A DNA stretch of 64,000 nucleotides from Acidobacteriota bacterium (GTDB lineage Bacteria; Acidobacteriota; Terriglobia; UBA7540): NCBI GenBank assembly GCA_023474345.1, contig JAMCXS010000028.1, forward strand, positions 1 to 64,000, read 5' to 3'. Below the pieces are notes generated by a model. The model had not been told where the DNA came from. It worked only from the letters and a program-made list of their open reading frames with translations, and searched no databases. A program made the position numbers and the translations under genes. This document shows positions 23,892 to 34,688 of the stretch, piece by piece (within the stretch, counting starts at the first letter, position 1; each line of letters opens with the position of its first letter).

Positions 23892-26600
23892 CTACAGCAT
23901 CTTCTCGATGATTTCCGGCACGGCCCGGAGTGATTCGTCGAGTTTGCCGGGATTTTTCCCGCCGGCTTCGGCCAGGTCTTTTCGTCCGCCGCCTGAGCCT
24001 TCCATGAGGGCTGCGGCCTGCTTCACGATCTTGCCGGCGTCGAGCCTGGCAGTCAGATCTTTCGTGACGCCGACGATCAGCGCGGCCTTGCTGTCGGAAA
24101 TCGCTCCCAACGCTATCACGCCGGAACCAAGCCGCGCCCGCAAGTTATCCACCATCTGGCGCATGGCGGGCCGTGAGACGCCTTCCACGCGCGCTGAGAC
24201 GACACGGACGCCTTTGACCTCTCGGGCTTGCTCCAGCAAGTCTCCGGCTTGGGCTGCGGCGTGCTTCATCTGCTGTGCCTCCAGCTCCTTGCGCAGCTTC
24301 TTCTCAGTCTCAGCAAGTTTCTGCGCCGCTTCCAATACCTCATCGGGCTTCGAACGCAGCGTCTGGCTGACAAGCGCGAGTGTTTCGCTGGTCTTCCGCA
24401 GGTATTCGAGCACGCCTTGGCCAGTGAGCGCTTCAATGCGTCGCGTGCCGGCGGCCACGCTCGCTTCCGAAACGGTTTTGAACAATCCGATATCGCCCGT
24501 GCGCCGGACGTGCGTGCCGCCGCAGAGTTCCTTGGAAAAGCTGCCGTCGCTGATTGAAACCACGCGCACCTTGTCAGCGTACTTTTCGCCGAACAGCGCC
24601 ATGGCGCCCGAATTGAGCGCCTGGTCCAGCTCCATCTGCTCGGTTTGGACTTCTTCATTTTTGAGCACGTGTTCATTGACCAAATCTTCGATGTCGAGCA
24701 AATCCTGCTCGCCCAGGTCGGCATAATGCGAAAAGTCGAAGCGCAAGCGGTCCGGCGCCACAAGCGACCCCGCTTGTTTCACGTGCGTGCCGAGCGTTGC
24801 CCGCAGCGCCGCATGGAGCAAGTGCGTTGCCGTATGATTGCGGCGGATCGCGTCGCGCCGTTCGGCATCCACCACGGCCGTAACCACGTCGCCCACGCGC
24901 AGAATATCGCGGACGATGGCTTTGTGGGCAATAATGCCGGTTACCGGCCGATAGGTATCAGTGACGTGCGCCACCTCATGCTCGTTCTCGGTTGCGAACA
25001 ACCGCCCGGTATCGCCCACCTGGCCTCCCGCTTCGGCGTAAAACGGCGTGTGGTCAAGCAGGATTTCCACTTCGCTCCCGGGCTTCGCCTCGTTGACAAG
25101 TTTTCCGTCTTCGACGAGAGCTAGAACCTGGCACTCTTTCGAAACGGTCTGCCGATAGCCTTCAAAAATGGTTTTCTGCTTTTCGCTAAGCTGCTGGTAG
25201 ACAGGCGGCGCAGTCTTCTTCTCCGCGCCTTTCCACGACGCCCGCGCCCGCTCGCGCTGGCGCTGCATCTCAGCGTTGTAGCCCTCCCAGTCGACCGTCA
25301 GGCCGTAGTTCTTAACCACGTCCGCGACAAAATCCGGGCGCAGCCCAAAGGTGTCGTGAAGCTTGAATAAATCTTCGCCCACCACCGAGCCGTATGTAAT
25401 TCCTGGTTTTCTTTGAAGACTAGACTTAAATTCACTAAAGGTCATCATTGACTCATTTATGAGCCACACTCGCACCGACTCCAGACGTTCCAAGCCAATT
25501 TTCGTTGTCTGCGCGTATCTTTGCTCTTCACTCTTTATCGCTTTTGCCACGTGGTGTGCGGTTTCGGCGAGTTCGGGATAGGCGACCTTCATCATCTCGA
25601 CGACGTGGCCGGACATCTTGTAGAGGAACGGTTCATTCATATTGAGCGTCTGGCCGTGGTAAAGCGCGCGGCGCATGATAAGCCTCAGCACGTAGCCGCG
25701 CCCTTCGTTCGAGGGCAGCACACCGTCAGAAATCAAAAACGTGGAAGCGCGGGCGTGGTCGGCGATAATACGGAGTGAAACGTCGGTATCATGATTCGCC
25801 CCATACTCGACATTGGCGAGCGCCGCAGCCTCTTCGATCAACGGCTTGAAGAGGTCGGTATCGAAATTCGAGATTTTGCCTTGTAGCACCGCGGCCAGCC
25901 GTTCGAGTCCCGCACCGGTATCAATGGAAGGGCGGGGAAGCGGCGTCATTTGGCCGGAGTCGTCGCGGTTGAACTGCATAAAGACCAGGTTCCAGATTTC
26001 CACATAACGACCGCAGTCTTCCGGGCAGGGAAACCTGCAATCCCTATGGCCGAGGTCGCTAGCTTCAGGCCCCATGTCGTAGTGAATCTCCGAGCAGGGG
26101 CCGCAAGGACCCGTCTCGCCCATCTGCCAGAAATTATCCTTTTCGCCAAAGCGGAAGATGCGCTCGCGGGGCACGATTTTCGCCCACAGCTCTTCGGCTT
26201 CGTCGTCTTCTCGGAAAACAGTGACGTAAAGCTTTTCCTTCGGGAGGGCGAAACCCTTGGTTACCAGCTCCCAAGCCCAGGGAATCGCCTCTGGCTTGAA
26301 ATAATCGCCGAAGCTGAAATTTCCGAGCATTTCGAAGAAGGTGTGATGGCGCTTGGTACGGCCCACCTGTTCAAGGTCGTTGTGCTTGCCGCCTGCCCGG
26401 ACGCACTTCTGCGAGGAGCAGGCGCGTGTGTAGTCGCGTTTTTCGCGTCCCAGAAAGACTTCTTTGAACTGGTTCATGCCGGCGTTTGTGAACAATAGTG
26501 TCGGGTCATTCACCGGGACGAGCGATGCCGACCGCACAGCGCGGTGGTTGCGCGCCTCAAAAAACTTCATAAAACGGTTTCTGATTTCGTTTGAGGTCAT
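23892..26600 (-). CDS. alaS: alanyl-tRNA synthetase
   Basis: 902 residues, slightly longer than the E. coli enzyme (876). The class II aminoacylation domain begins the protein (EIRNRFMKFFEARNHRAVRS, LFTNAGMNQFKEVFLG, the Gly-rich and arginine motifs), followed by the tRNA recognition region, the editing domain with its zinc-binding HTATHLLHAAL and CGGTHVRRTG motifs, and the C-terminal oligomerisation/DHHA1 domain (GSGGGRKDLAEAGGK). It charges tRNA-Ala and hydrolyses misacylated Ser/Gly-tRNA-Ala. It sits 124 bp downstream of recX on the same strand, part of the recA-recX-alaS arrangement known from many bacteria, though recA is not next to it here. Confidence 0.98.
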   Translation of the reverse strand: MTSNEIRNRFMKFFEARNHRAVRSASLVPVNDPTLLFTNAGMNQFKEVFLGREKRDYTRACSSQKCVRAGGKHNDLEQVGRTKRHHTFFEMLGNFSFGDYFKPEAIPWAWELVTKGFALPKEKLYVTVFREDDEAEELWAKIVPRERIFRFGEKDNFWQMGETGPCGPCSEIHYDMGPEASDLGHRDCRFPCPEDCGRYVEIWNLVFMQFNRDDSGQMTPLPRPSIDTGAGLERLAAVLQGKISNFDTDLFKPLIEEAAALANVEYGANHDTDVSLRIIADHARASTFLISDGVLPSNEGRGYVLRLIMRRALYHGQTLNMNEPFLYKMSGHVVEMMKVAYPELAETAHHVAKAIKSEEQRYAQTTKIGLERLESVRVWLINESMMTFSEFKSSLQRKPGITYGSVVGEDLFKLHDTFGLRPDFVADVVKNYGLTVDWEGYNAEMQRQRERARASWKGAEKKTAPPVYQQLSEKQKTIFEGYRQTVSKECQVLALVEDGKLVNEAKPGSEVEILLDHTPFYAEAGGQVGDTGRLFATENEHEVAHVTDTYRPVTGIIAHKAIVRDILRVGDVVTAVVDAERRDAIRRNHTATHLLHAALRATLGTHVKQAGSLVAPDRLRFDFSHYADLGEQDLLDIEDLVNEHVLKNEEVQTEQMELDQALNSGAMALFGEKYADKVRVVSISDGSFSKELCGGTHVRRTGDIGLFKTVSEASVAAGTRRIEALTGQGVLEYLRKTSETLALVSQTLRSKPDEVLEAAQKLAETEKKLRKELEAQQMKHAAAQAGDLLEQAREVKGVRVVSARVEGVSRPAMRQMVDNLRARLGSGVIALGAISDSKAALIVGVTKDLTARLDAGKIVKQAAALMEGSGGGRKDLAEAGGKNPGKLDESLRAVPEIIEKML

Positions 26601-26724
26601 AGATAAATTACAAGTTCAGAATTACGAATTACACAGTATTACAGAGTCGCGTGTTTCCTTCCGTGCGATCCCTGGATTGTGGATAAAATCGCTGCGGCTT
26701 TCGCCCGCAAGCGCTTCTTCGATG

Positions 26725-27246
26725 TCAGCACCGATCTTCTTCCATCCTCGCCAGGTCGACGTCCTCACTAACCGTTCTCAGTTCGGGACGCGCGTGTACA
26801 ACTCTCATAATATCATCAGCGCGGAAGCCTCGGCGAATGAGGCCTTGGCAAAGGGAGGCGAGTTTTGAGCGGGTTAGAGGCTTGCGGAGGGTGCGGATTT
26901 TCTTGTCGACGACGCGTTCCAGCAGTTGGCGTTCGTTGACGGACTCGAAGGTTTTTTCCACGGCGGCGTCAACGATGCGGGAATCGAGGAGTTTGTTTTT
27001 GAGTTCGCGGCGAACCCGATAACGCCCGTAAGAGCGGTTTTGAGCGAGCGACAAAGCGTAATTTTCCGCAATTTTCTGGTCATCGAGGTAGCCGAGCTGG
27101 CGCAGCCGGGCGATGACCTCGGCGATATCAGCCGCGGGGAACTTTTTTTTCAGGGAGCGACGAAGCTCGGCGATGGAGTAAGGCCGCCGGGCCAGCATCC
27201 CGAGCGCCGTTTGGAAGGGATTTGAGGGAGCGCTTCTAGATTGCAA
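26725..27246 (-). CDS. recX: RecX-family regulatory protein
   Basis: 173 residues, all helical. RecX binds RecA filaments and modulates their activity. Family features are ALGMLARRPYSIAELRRSL, VIARLRQLGYLDDQKIAENY and the basic SYGRYRVRRELKNKLLD, followed by two further three-helix repeats (LARMEE near the end is variable). The start is the only Met near the N-terminus. It lies between ilvE (74 bp upstream) and alaS; recA is absent from the window, so the gene has been separated from its usual partner. Confidence 0.85.
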   Translation of the reverse strand: MQSRSAPSNPFQTALGMLARRPYSIAELRRSLKKKFPAADIAEVIARLRQLGYLDDQKIAENYALSLAQNRSYGRYRVRRELKNKLLDSRIVDAAVEKTFESVNERQLLERVVDKKIRTLRKPLTRSKLASLCQGLIRRGFRADDIMRVVHARPELRTVSEDVDLARMEEDRC

Positions 27247-27320
27247 AACGGTCCACCTGACTGACTCTTGTCATCTCATCCCGCGCGGCGTCCGCGGTGG
27301 TGCGAATGCCCCCGATGCGA

Positions 27321-28265
27321 TCAGTGCGACGCGGTGACCGGCTGGTGGCTATAGGTGAGCCAGCGGTACTTGTCTTCGGCTTGCCCTTGGACGATGCTCA
27401 GAAAACGTTCCTGAAGTTTCCGTGTGATTGGCCCCGGCTCTCCTTTGCCCACCACAATGCGATCGACGGAACGAATCGGGGTGATTTCCGCTGCTGTGCC
27501 GGTGAAGAAAACTTCCTCGGTAATGTAGAGAATCTCCCGCGGCAGTTCCTGCTCGATGACGTGAATACCCGCTTCCTCGGCCAGCGTGACGACGGAAGAA
27601 CGTGTGATGCCCGGCAGGACGGAGGAGGCCAGAGGAGGCGTATAGATCTTTCCTTCGCGGACCACGAAGATATTCTCGCCACTGCCCTCGCTGATGTTGC
27701 CGTTGTGATCGAGTGCGATCCCCTCGACGTAGCCGTTGGTGATGGCTTCCATTTTGATCAGTTGGGCGTTCATGTAGTTGGAAGCCGCTTTCGCCATTGC
27801 CGGCAGCGTGTTCGGAGCCATCCGGTTCCAGGAGGAGACACAGACGTCAACGCCCTGTTTCAAGGCCTCATCACCCAGGTACTTCCCCCACTTCCATGCC
27901 AGAAGATAAATCTCCACTGGGTTTTTGAGCGGGTTGACACCGACGCCGCCGTAACCCCGGAAAATGAGCGGGCGGATGTAGCAGGAGCGGATGTCGTTGG
28001 CGCGGACCAGGTCAATCATGGCTTGGCGAAGTTGCTCGCGCGTAAAGTCCGTTTCCATCCGGTAGATCTTGCAGGAGTCGACCAGCCGGTTGACGTGTTC
28101 GTTCAGCCGGAAGATCGCAGCGCCATGAGGGGTTTCATAGCAGCGAATTCCCTCGAACAAGCAGGAAGCATAGCTGACCACATGAGACGCTACATGGATA
28201 TTTGCTTCATTCCAGGGAATAAACTTGCCGTTGTGCCAAACCTTTTCAAAGTAGTCCAAGGCCAT
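27321..28265 (-). CDS. ilvE: branched-chain amino acid aminotransferase
   Basis: About 314 residues, PLP fold type IV. It transfers the amino group between glutamate and the keto acids of Leu, Ile and Val. Visible signatures are YFEKVWHNGKFIPWNEANIH, FEGIRCYETPHG, the PLP lysine region (NYMNAQLIKMEAITNGYVEG), and ISEGSGENIFVVREG with VLPGITRSSV, the phosphate-binding cup. The track start at 28280 is a GTG; the ATG at 28265 has GGGGA 8 bases upstream and begins the conserved N-terminus, so I prefer it. It is divergent from tig. Confidence 0.95.
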   Translation of the reverse strand: MALDYFEKVWHNGKFIPWNEANIHVASHVVSYASCLFEGIRCYETPHGAAIFRLNEHVNRLVDSCKIYRMETDFTREQLRQAMIDLVRANDIRSCYIRPLIFRGYGGVGVNPLKNPVEIYLLAWKWGKYLGDEALKQGVDVCVSSWNRMAPNTLPAMAKAASNYMNAQLIKMEAITNGYVEGIALDHNGNISEGSGENIFVVREGKIYTPPLASSVLPGITRSSVVTLAEEAGIHVIEQELPREILYITEEVFFTGTAAEITPIRSVDRIVVGKGEPGPITRKLQERFLSIVQGQAEDKYRWLTYSHQPVTASH

Positions 28266-28356
28266 AAATTTTATCCCCACATTTCTGAATCTGAGCAGTC
28301 GGGAGTCACTTACCAGAACATGCCAGAAGCTACATTACGACCAAATTGTCGGGTTC

Positions 28357-28362
28357 ATTATA
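28357..28362 (-). promoter_or_regulatory. candidate -10 box for ilvE
   Basis: A perfect TATAAT hexamer on the minus strand about 90 bp upstream of the ilvE ATG. No good -35 is seen at 16-18 bp, so it may depend on an activator or be fortuitous. Confidence 0.3.
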
Positions 28363-28597
28363 TCATGGGAGATTCGAGGATTGCCGAAGCAAGCCCTTGC
28401 ATCCCGGCTGGCGGAAGAACCTCTGAAGCGTAAGGCGCATCAAATTATACAGGTAAAGCGGGATAACCCTGACGGCTTTCACAAGTTCTGGTTATGCCCT
28501 TTCCGGAGGTAAAGGTAGACGAACTGCTGGAGAATGCAGGAGCGGTCCGGCGTTGGCTGTGAAGCGAAGGTATGAGGTTTTGATTAAATTTAGGATG

Positions 28598-28625
28598 TTG
28601 ACAGGTGATGGGCGTGTGCTATACT
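28598..28625 (+). promoter_or_regulatory. strong sigma-70 promoter of the tig-clpP-clpX-lon operon
   Basis: TTGACA at 28598-28603 and TATACT at 28620-28625 are separated by 16 bp. One hexamer is perfect and the other differs by one base from consensus, the best promoter match I found in the window. Transcription would start near 28632, leaving a leader of about 105 bases before the tig GTG. Confidence 0.7.
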
Positions 28626-28737
28626 GCTGATTTAGGGGCCCGGGGGGTGCAGAGGCCCCAGGGCTTGTTTATTCCTTCAGGTGTAAAGGATCACCTCACC
28701 GTTCTCTTTCAATCTCAACATCCGTCCTTGAGGAATT

Positions 28738-30036
28738 GTGGATTCTGCGACTTGTAAAAAAGAGTTAGTCATCGAAATACCACCTGACATTGTGCGGCAA
28801 GAAGCTGATGCGGTAACGGCGCAATATCGTCGTGCCGCCCGGATTCCTGGCTTCCGACCCGGCCGTGCGCCTGCCTCGCTGGTTCGTCGGCGCTTCGAAG
28901 AAGACATTCGCAATGAAGTTGTGCAATCCCTTTTGCCAAAGTATTTTGAGACCGCCGTTAAGGATCAAGGGATGTCTGTTGTGGGGCGTCCCCGTTTTGG
29001 TGACTTGAAGTTTACCGAGGACCAACCGCTGACCTGCACAGTGACCTTTGAAGTCCTTCCTGATTTCGATCTAAAAGATTACAAAGGGGTTGAGGTCAGC
29101 CAGGAGCCGGCAGAAGTGGCCGAGGCCGAGCTTGCCCAGGCGCTCCAACAATTGCAGGAGCGTGCGGCCACTTTTGAGGTGGTGGAAGATCGGACCGCAG
29201 ATGATGGGGATTACGCAATAGTGAACTATCACGGACGCGATGCCGGAGATCCTAAGGCGGACCCTGTCGAGGCTCATGACGCGATGGTGCATCTGGCTGG
29301 TGAGGGGACCGTGGCGGCGTTTACAGAGAACTTGCGCGGTTCGAAACCCGGGGATGTGCGCGAATTCCAGGTGACCTATGTTGACGATTACTCCAACAAG
29401 TCGTTGGCTGGGAAGACGCTGAGTTATCGAGTGGAAATCCAGGGCGTTAAGAGAAAGGTTGTGCCCGCGCTGGATGACGAGTTCGCGAAGTCCGTCAGCG
29501 AGTATAGAACGCTTGAAGAGCTGAAGGCAAAAGTCTCTGAGAACCTTACGGAGCGAAAGAAGCATCAGGTGGAGGCCCAAGCCAAGCAGCAACTTCTGGA
29601 GCAGCTTATCAGCGCCCATGAATTCCCTGTCCCCGAATCGATGGTTGAAGCGCAGATTGACGCTAACCTGGAGAGGTTGCTGACTCGCCTTATGGCCCAA
29701 GGCATCGATGTTCGCAGCGTGGATTTTGACTGGCGGAAACTCCGTGAGGATTCAAGGCCTGGCGCAGAGAAGGACGTCCGAGGTTCATTGATTCTTGAGA
29801 AAGTGGCGGAGGCGGAGGGTATCGAGGTGCCTGAAAGCGAACTGGACGAAGTAATCCGTGATTTGGCGCAGGAACATCGAGAATCGCCGGCGACCCTTAA
29901 AACGCGCTTGACACACGAGGGGAATCTTTCTAGAATCAATCAGAAGCTCCGCAATCAAAAAGCCCTTGATCTCATCTACCAAAACGCTAAGATTAATTCG
30001 ACAGGGGAGTCTTCAGGCCATCAAGAGAAAAGCTAA
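28738..30036 (+). CDS. tig: trigger factor, ribosome-associated chaperone and peptidyl-prolyl isomerase
   Basis: 432 residues, the usual family length. The N-terminal ribosome-docking domain contains ARIPGFRPGRAPASLV, the GFRxGxxP signature that binds L23 at the exit tunnel. The PPIase (FKBP-like) domain spans about 145-245 with DDGDYAIVNYHGRDAG. The C-terminal chaperone arms are helical (LKAKVSENLTERKKHQVEAQ, ALDLIYQNAKI). The start is GTG with GAGGA 4 bases upstream. It is the first gene of the chaperone/protease operon and lies 9 bp from clpP, the classical tig-clpP-clpX-lon order. Confidence 0.96.
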   Translation: MDSATCKKELVIEIPPDIVRQEADAVTAQYRRAARIPGFRPGRAPASLVRRRFEEDIRNEVVQSLLPKYFETAVKDQGMSVVGRPRFGDLKFTEDQPLTCTVTFEVLPDFDLKDYKGVEVSQEPAEVAEAELAQALQQLQERAATFEVVEDRTADDGDYAIVNYHGRDAGDPKADPVEAHDAMVHLAGEGTVAAFTENLRGSKPGDVREFQVTYVDDYSNKSLAGKTLSYRVEIQGVKRKVVPALDDEFAKSVSEYRTLEELKAKVSENLTERKKHQVEAQAKQQLLEQLISAHEFPVPESMVEAQIDANLERLLTRLMAQGIDVRSVDFDWRKLREDSRPGAEKDVRGSLILEKVAEAEGIEVPESELDEVIRDLAQEHRESPATLKTRLTHEGNLSRINQKLRNQKALDLIYQNAKINSTGESSGHQEKS

Positions 30037-30045
30037 GGCCGGGGA

Positions 30046-30660
30046 ATGCCGATGAGCATAGAGAGACCGACAATGACACTGGTTCCCATGGTTGTTGAAC
30101 AGACGAACCGGGGTGAAAGAGCCTACGACATCTATTCCCGGCTCCTCCGCGATAACATCATCTTTATCGGGACCCCTATCGACGATAACGTTGCTAATCT
30201 GGTGACAGCGCAGCTACTTTTTCTCGAAGCTGAGGACCCCGAAAAGGACGTTTCGCTGTATATTAACTCTCCGGGAGGAGTGGTCACCGCCGGTATGGCG
30301 ATTTATGACACCATGCAGTTTATTCGGCCGGATGTGGCGACCATTTGCATCGGGCAGGCTGCCAGCGTAGCGGCCCTGCTGCTTTCAGCCGGAACCCCCG
30401 GCAAGCGCTTTGCGCTGCCGAACTCCCGCGTTTTGATCCACCAGCCGACGATGGGAGGGCTTTCCGGTCAGGCAACGGATATCGATATCCATGCCCGAGA
30501 GATTCTGCGTATTCGCGCCAGCTTGAATGAGATCATGTCCAAGCACACCGGACAGCCTCTTGAGAAGGTGGAGCGTGATGTGGAGCGTGACTTTTGGATG
30601 AGCGCTCAGCAAGCCCGGGAATATGGCATTGTGGATGAGATTATCCAAAAGCATAAGTAG
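30046..30660 (+). CDS. clpP: ATP-dependent Clp protease proteolytic subunit
   Basis: 204 residues. The Ser-His-Asp triad is complete: Ser in [14 protein letters not shown], His in [12 protein letters not shown] and Asp in [35 protein letters not shown] forms the oxyanion region. The enzyme assembles as a tetradecameric chamber that degrades substrates unfolded by ClpX. A second in-frame ATG two codons later (30052) is an alternative start. It lies 18 bp upstream of clpX. Confidence 0.98.
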   Translation: MPMSIERPTMTLVPMVVEQTNRGERAYDIYSRLLRDNIIFIGTPIDDNVANLVTAQLLFLEAEDPEKDVSLYINSPGGVVTAGMAIYDTMQFIRPDVATICIGQAASVAALLLSAGTPGKRFALPNSRVLIHQPTMGGLSGQATDIDIHAREILRIRASLNEIMSKHTGQPLEKVERDVERDFWMSAQQAREYGIVDEIIQKHK

Positions 30661-30678
30661 TGATGAAGGGGGCCTAGC

Positions 30679-31941
30679 TTGAAACGTCTTGTTTCTGACG
30701 AAATACTTCGTTGTTCATTTTGCCAAAAGACGCAGGATGCGGTCGGGAAGCTGATTTCATCGCCCGGTGATCATCCCCGAGCGTATATCTGCGACGAATG
30801 TGTGGCAATTTGCAATACTATCCTGGAGGAAGATCAAGCGGAGCGGGTTCCCACAGCTCAAGCCAAGCTGCCGCGCCCGGCGGAAGTCAAGCGCTTTCTC
30901 GATGAGTATGTGATTGGACAGGATAAGACGAAAAAGAAGCTGGCGGTCGCGGTCTACAATCATTACAAGCGCATCATGTTAACCAAGGTTCGCAATGATG
31001 TAGAGCTTACGAAGTCCAACATTCTGCTTATCGGACCTACGGGAACGGGGAAGACGCTTCTTGCCCAAACCTTGGCGCGCTTGTTGGAAGTTCCTTTTGC
31101 GATTGTTGATGCCACGACTCTTACGGAAGCAGGTTACGTTGGCGAAGATGTTGAAAATGTTATCCTGAAGCTGCTCCAGAACGCTCAAGGAGATGTCCCG
31201 CGGACTCAGCAAGGAATCATTTATATTGATGAAATCGATAAGGTTTCGAGGAAGGATGAAAACCCTTCCATCACCCGCGACGTTTCAGGTGAAGGAGTTC
31301 AGCAGGCCCTGCTGAAAATCCTGGAAGGGACGGTAGCTAATGTTCCACCGCAAGGCGGTCGTAAACACCCGCACCAGGAATTCACTCCCGTAGATACCAC
31401 GGATATTCTGTTTATTTGCGGGGGCGCTTTTGTTGGGTTGGAGAAGATTATCGAACGCCGGATTGGGAAGAAATCTTTGGGATTCCACGCCAGCGTGGAA
31501 GCTCCGGAAGTTTCCCCGAATCGGCGGAATATTGAACTCCTGGACCAAGTCCAGCCAGTAGACCTGATCCGCTATGGTCTAATCCCGGAATTTGTTGGGA
31601 GACTTCCGGTGGTCAGCGTGCTAGGCGACTTGGACGAGCAAACGTTGGTCGAAATCCTGGTTCGGCCCAAGAATGCCCTCATCCGCCAGTATCAACGCCT
31701 GTTTGAATATGAAAACGTCAAGCTGCAGTTTACCGACGACGCTTTGAGGAGGATTGCGATGCAAGCGCTGGAGCGGAAGGTAGGGGCTCGTGGTCTCCGC
31801 ATGATTCTGGAAGACCTGATGTTGGACTTGATGTATCATCTACCCAGCCAGCGGACGCTCCGTGAATTCATGGTAACGGAAGAAATGGTTCTCAAACACG
31901 AAATTATTTTTGATCCGACACTCTTTGAGAAGGCGAGTTAA
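30679..31941 (+). CDS. clpX: ATP-dependent Clp protease ATP-binding subunit ClpX
   Basis: 420 residues. The N-terminal zinc-binding domain (CSFCQKTQ ... [10 protein letters not shown]) recognises substrates. The AAA+ module carries Walker [21 protein letters not shown], Walker [14 protein letters not shown], sensor and RKHPHQEF loop features, and the IGF-type ClpP-docking loop probably corresponds to KKSLGF. Start is a TTG preceded by GAAGGGGGC. The stop TAA overlaps the ATG of lon by one base (TAATG), implying coupled translation. Confidence 0.98.
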   Translation: MKRLVSDEILRCSFCQKTQDAVGKLISSPGDHPRAYICDECVAICNTILEEDQAERVPTAQAKLPRPAEVKRFLDEYVIGQDKTKKKLAVAVYNHYKRIMLTKVRNDVELTKSNILLIGPTGTGKTLLAQTLARLLEVPFAIVDATTLTEAGYVGEDVENVILKLLQNAQGDVPRTQQGIIYIDEIDKVSRKDENPSITRDVSGEGVQQALLKILEGTVANVPPQGGRKHPHQEFTPVDTTDILFICGGAFVGLEKIIERRIGKKSLGFHASVEAPEVSPNRRNIELLDQVQPVDLIRYGLIPEFVGRLPVVSVLGDLDEQTLVEILVRPKNALIRQYQRLFEYENVKLQFTDDALRRIAMQALERKVGARGLRMILEDLMLDLMYHLPSQRTLREFMVTEEMVLKHEIIFDPTLFEKAS

Positions 31942-34370
31942 TGGATTCCGCTATGTTTTCAGGCCGCGAAAAAGGCGAAACGCGTCTCCTGCCCATGATG
32001 CCCATTCGGGACGTGGTCATCTTCCCGTACATGATGACTCCGTTTGTTGTGGGGCGCGAGAGTTCCATTCGGGCGCTTGAGGAAGCGTTGACGGGCGACA
32101 AGAAGATCTTTCTTGCTACTCAGCATGATGCCTCCGTGGATGACCCCAAGCCGAATGATATCTATCAGGTGGGAACTATTTCCAATATCATTCAGAGCCT
32201 CAAGTTGCCGGACGGGAACATCAAGGTTCTGGTGGAAGGCAGCGATCGCGGAAAGATCGTGAAGATTTCGAGCGAAGAGGGTTTTTTCCGTGCCACGGTG
32301 AAGACCGCTGTTTTCCGCAGCGTCAGCACGCCTAGCCTTGAACAGCTTGTGCAGCGGGTAGTTTCGCTGTTTGAGCAATACGTGAAGCTCTCGCAAAGCC
32401 TGAACTATGAGACGATGATTGCCGCGGCCAAGGTGGATGAGATCGGTAAGTTCACGGACACGGTGGCGGCCAACTTGAACGTCAGCATCGAAGAGAAGCA
32501 GGAGTTGCTGGAGCTTTTTGATCCCGTCGACCGCCTGACGCGGCTGGCCGATATTCTGGATATTGAGATCGAAAAGCTCAATGTGGACCGGTCGATCCAA
32601 GGTCGTGTCAAGCGGCAGATGGAGCGCGCCCAGCGGGAATATTACTTGAACGAAAAGATTAAGGCGATCCAGAAAGAGCTGGGGCGGAACGAGAAGAGTG
32701 AAATCGAAGAGCTGAAAAAAAAGATCGAAGCCGCGGGCATGAGTAAAGACGCTCATGAAAAGGCTATGACAGAACTCAAGCGGTTGGAACTGATGCCGCC
32801 GATGTCCGCTGAGTCCACCGTCTCACGCAACTACCTCGACTGGCTGCTGGCGATGCCCTGGAAGAAGAAATCGAAAGAAATCCGGGACATCCGGCGCGCT
32901 GAAAAGATTCTGGAAGAAGACCATTACGGGCTTGAAAAGATCAAGGAGCGCATCCTTGAATTTCTTGCGGTGCGCCAGCTTGTGAAGACTCCGCGAGGTT
33001 CTATCCTTTGTTTTGTCGGGCCGCCGGGGGTTGGCAAAACGTCCCTCGGACGCTCTATCGCGCGGGCCACGGGCCGGAAGTTCGTGCGGCTGTCACTCGG
33101 CGGAGTCCGGGACGAAGCGGAAATCCGCGGCCACCGCAGAACCTATATCGGCGCTCTGCCTGGACAAATTATCCAGATGATGAAGAAAGCCGGAACCGTC
33201 AACCCGGTGTTTCTGCTCGATGAAGTTGACAAAATGAGCATGGATTTTAGGGGCGACCCGTCGGCGGCGCTGCTGGAAGTGCTTGATCCAGAGCAGAATC
33301 ATATGTTTGCGGATCATTACCTGGATGTCGAATACGATCTCTCCAGGGTTTTCTTTATTACCACCGCGAATGTTGTCCATACCATTCCACAGCCCTTGCA
33401 GGATCGTATGGAGATCTTGCGGCTGTCCGGCTATACGGAAGCGGAGAAGCTGGAAATCGCCAAGCGTTTTCTCGTCCGCAAGCAGCGCGAGGCAACGGGT
33501 TTGAAAGAGCAGAATTTGACTTTCGCGGACGAGGCTATTCTTGGGATTATCCGCAACTATACGCGTGAAGCCGGGGTGCGGAATCTGGAGCGGGAGATCG
33601 CTAACATCTGCCGCAAAGTGGCGCGCAAGGTCGTGCAGGAGAACCGGAGTCTTCAGATTGTTGTCAAGCCCGAAAGCCTCCAGGAATATTTGGGTGTGAT
33701 CAAGTTCCGGGACACGAAGGCCGAAGAAAAGAATGAAGTGGGTTTGGCTACCGGCTTGGCGTGGACGGAAGTGGGTGGCCAGATTCTCAACATCGAAGCT
33801 TCCGTTATGCAGGGCAAAGGCAAGCTGACTCTGACGGGGAAACTCGGCGACGTGATGCAAGAATCGGCTCAGGCGGCCTTGAGTTACGTACGTTCAAGAG
33901 CTTCGCGGCTGGGCTTGCCGTCGGACTTTTATCGTCGGCTGGATATTCATATTCACATCCCGGAAGGTGCGATTCCAAAAGACGGACCCTCTGCTGGGAT
34001 TACGCTGGCTACGGCGGTGGTGAGCGCGCTGACCAAAATCCCGGTGAACCGGGACATTGCCATGACCGGTGAGATCACCCTGCGGGGTAAAGTGCTGCCG
34101 ATCGGGGGTGTGAAAGAGAAGATCCTAGCAGCGCACCGTGCTGGCAACCGGACCGTTCTTTTGCCGCGCGACAACGAGAAAGATCTTTCGGAGATTCCGG
34201 CAAACATTCAGGAAGATGTTGCCATTTGTTTTGTGGAGACCATGGACGAGGTTCTCGACCTGGCGCTGGAGAAGAAAATCGAGGGGATCCAGGCGCTCAC
34301 GTCTGAGTCCCAGGAGACGCAGAGGCTCGAACCCTCGCTCGATTCCGACCGTGAATCTCTGACGAACTAG
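31941..34370 (+). CDS. lon: Lon protease (endopeptidase La)
   Basis: 809 residues, standard bacterial LonA. The N-terminal substrate-binding domain begins [20 protein letters not shown]; a coiled-coil region ([20 protein letters not shown]) leads into the AAA+ domain with Walker [21 protein letters not shown] and Walker [12 protein letters not shown]. The protease domain has the catalytic Ser in [14 protein letters not shown] and the Lys in [14 protein letters not shown]. It removes misfolded and regulatory proteins. It ends the tig operon; together with hslUV at 56-58 kb the window encodes three of the major cytoplasmic ATP-dependent protease systems. Confidence 0.98.
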   Translation: MDSAMFSGREKGETRLLPMMPIRDVVIFPYMMTPFVVGRESSIRALEEALTGDKKIFLATQHDASVDDPKPNDIYQVGTISNIIQSLKLPDGNIKVLVEGSDRGKIVKISSEEGFFRATVKTAVFRSVSTPSLEQLVQRVVSLFEQYVKLSQSLNYETMIAAAKVDEIGKFTDTVAANLNVSIEEKQELLELFDPVDRLTRLADILDIEIEKLNVDRSIQGRVKRQMERAQREYYLNEKIKAIQKELGRNEKSEIEELKKKIEAAGMSKDAHEKAMTELKRLELMPPMSAESTVSRNYLDWLLAMPWKKKSKEIRDIRRAEKILEEDHYGLEKIKERILEFLAVRQLVKTPRGSILCFVGPPGVGKTSLGRSIARATGRKFVRLSLGGVRDEAEIRGHRRTYIGALPGQIIQMMKKAGTVNPVFLLDEVDKMSMDFRGDPSAALLEVLDPEQNHMFADHYLDVEYDLSRVFFITTANVVHTIPQPLQDRMEILRLSGYTEAEKLEIAKRFLVRKQREATGLKEQNLTFADEAILGIIRNYTREAGVRNLEREIANICRKVARKVVQENRSLQIVVKPESLQEYLGVIKFRDTKAEEKNEVGLATGLAWTEVGGQILNIEASVMQGKGKLTLTGKLGDVMQESAQAALSYVRSRASRLGLPSDFYRRLDIHIHIPEGAIPKDGPSAGITLATAVVSALTKIPVNRDIAMTGEITLRGKVLPIGGVKEKILAAHRAGNRTVLLPRDNEKDLSEIPANIQEDVAICFVETMDEVLDLALEKKIEGIQALTSESQETQRLEPSLDSDRESLTN

Positions 34371-34688
34371 AGTTTTTAAGGGTGGGCCAGGGAAGGCTGA
34401 AGAGCTTGTTCCTGGCGCCAAGAGGTATGTGTCCGCCGAATAGGGGATTGAGTTTTTCACACTGCATAGTAATTAGCACCGATTAATCCAAGCCAATTCG
34501 GATTGATAAACCCGGAAATCACGATCGATCACGGACTACACCATTCAAGACACTGTTGACTTGCCCCTTTGAGCTGCAGCACGCATGCGTTGGAGCCATA
34601 CAAGGGCAAGGCAGCAGCAGAATTCATCCATTAGGGAAAGGGAATCCTTTATCGGGTTCCAAACTCAAATTGAAGCTGAGAGAGTAAC
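34371..34688. other. leader region of rho
   Basis: 318 bp between lon and rho with no gene. No intrinsic terminator with a U-tract was seen after lon. A TTGACT hexamer at about 34556 lacks a matching -10. Long leaders before rho are common because Rho controls its own transcription, but I see no specific element. Confidence 0.35.

Noticed and set aside
28495-28563. 22-codon ORF (MPFPEVKVDELLENAGAV...) upstream of the tig promoter
   Set aside because: Lies upstream of the promoter, has no ribosome-binding site, and shows no leader-peptide features.
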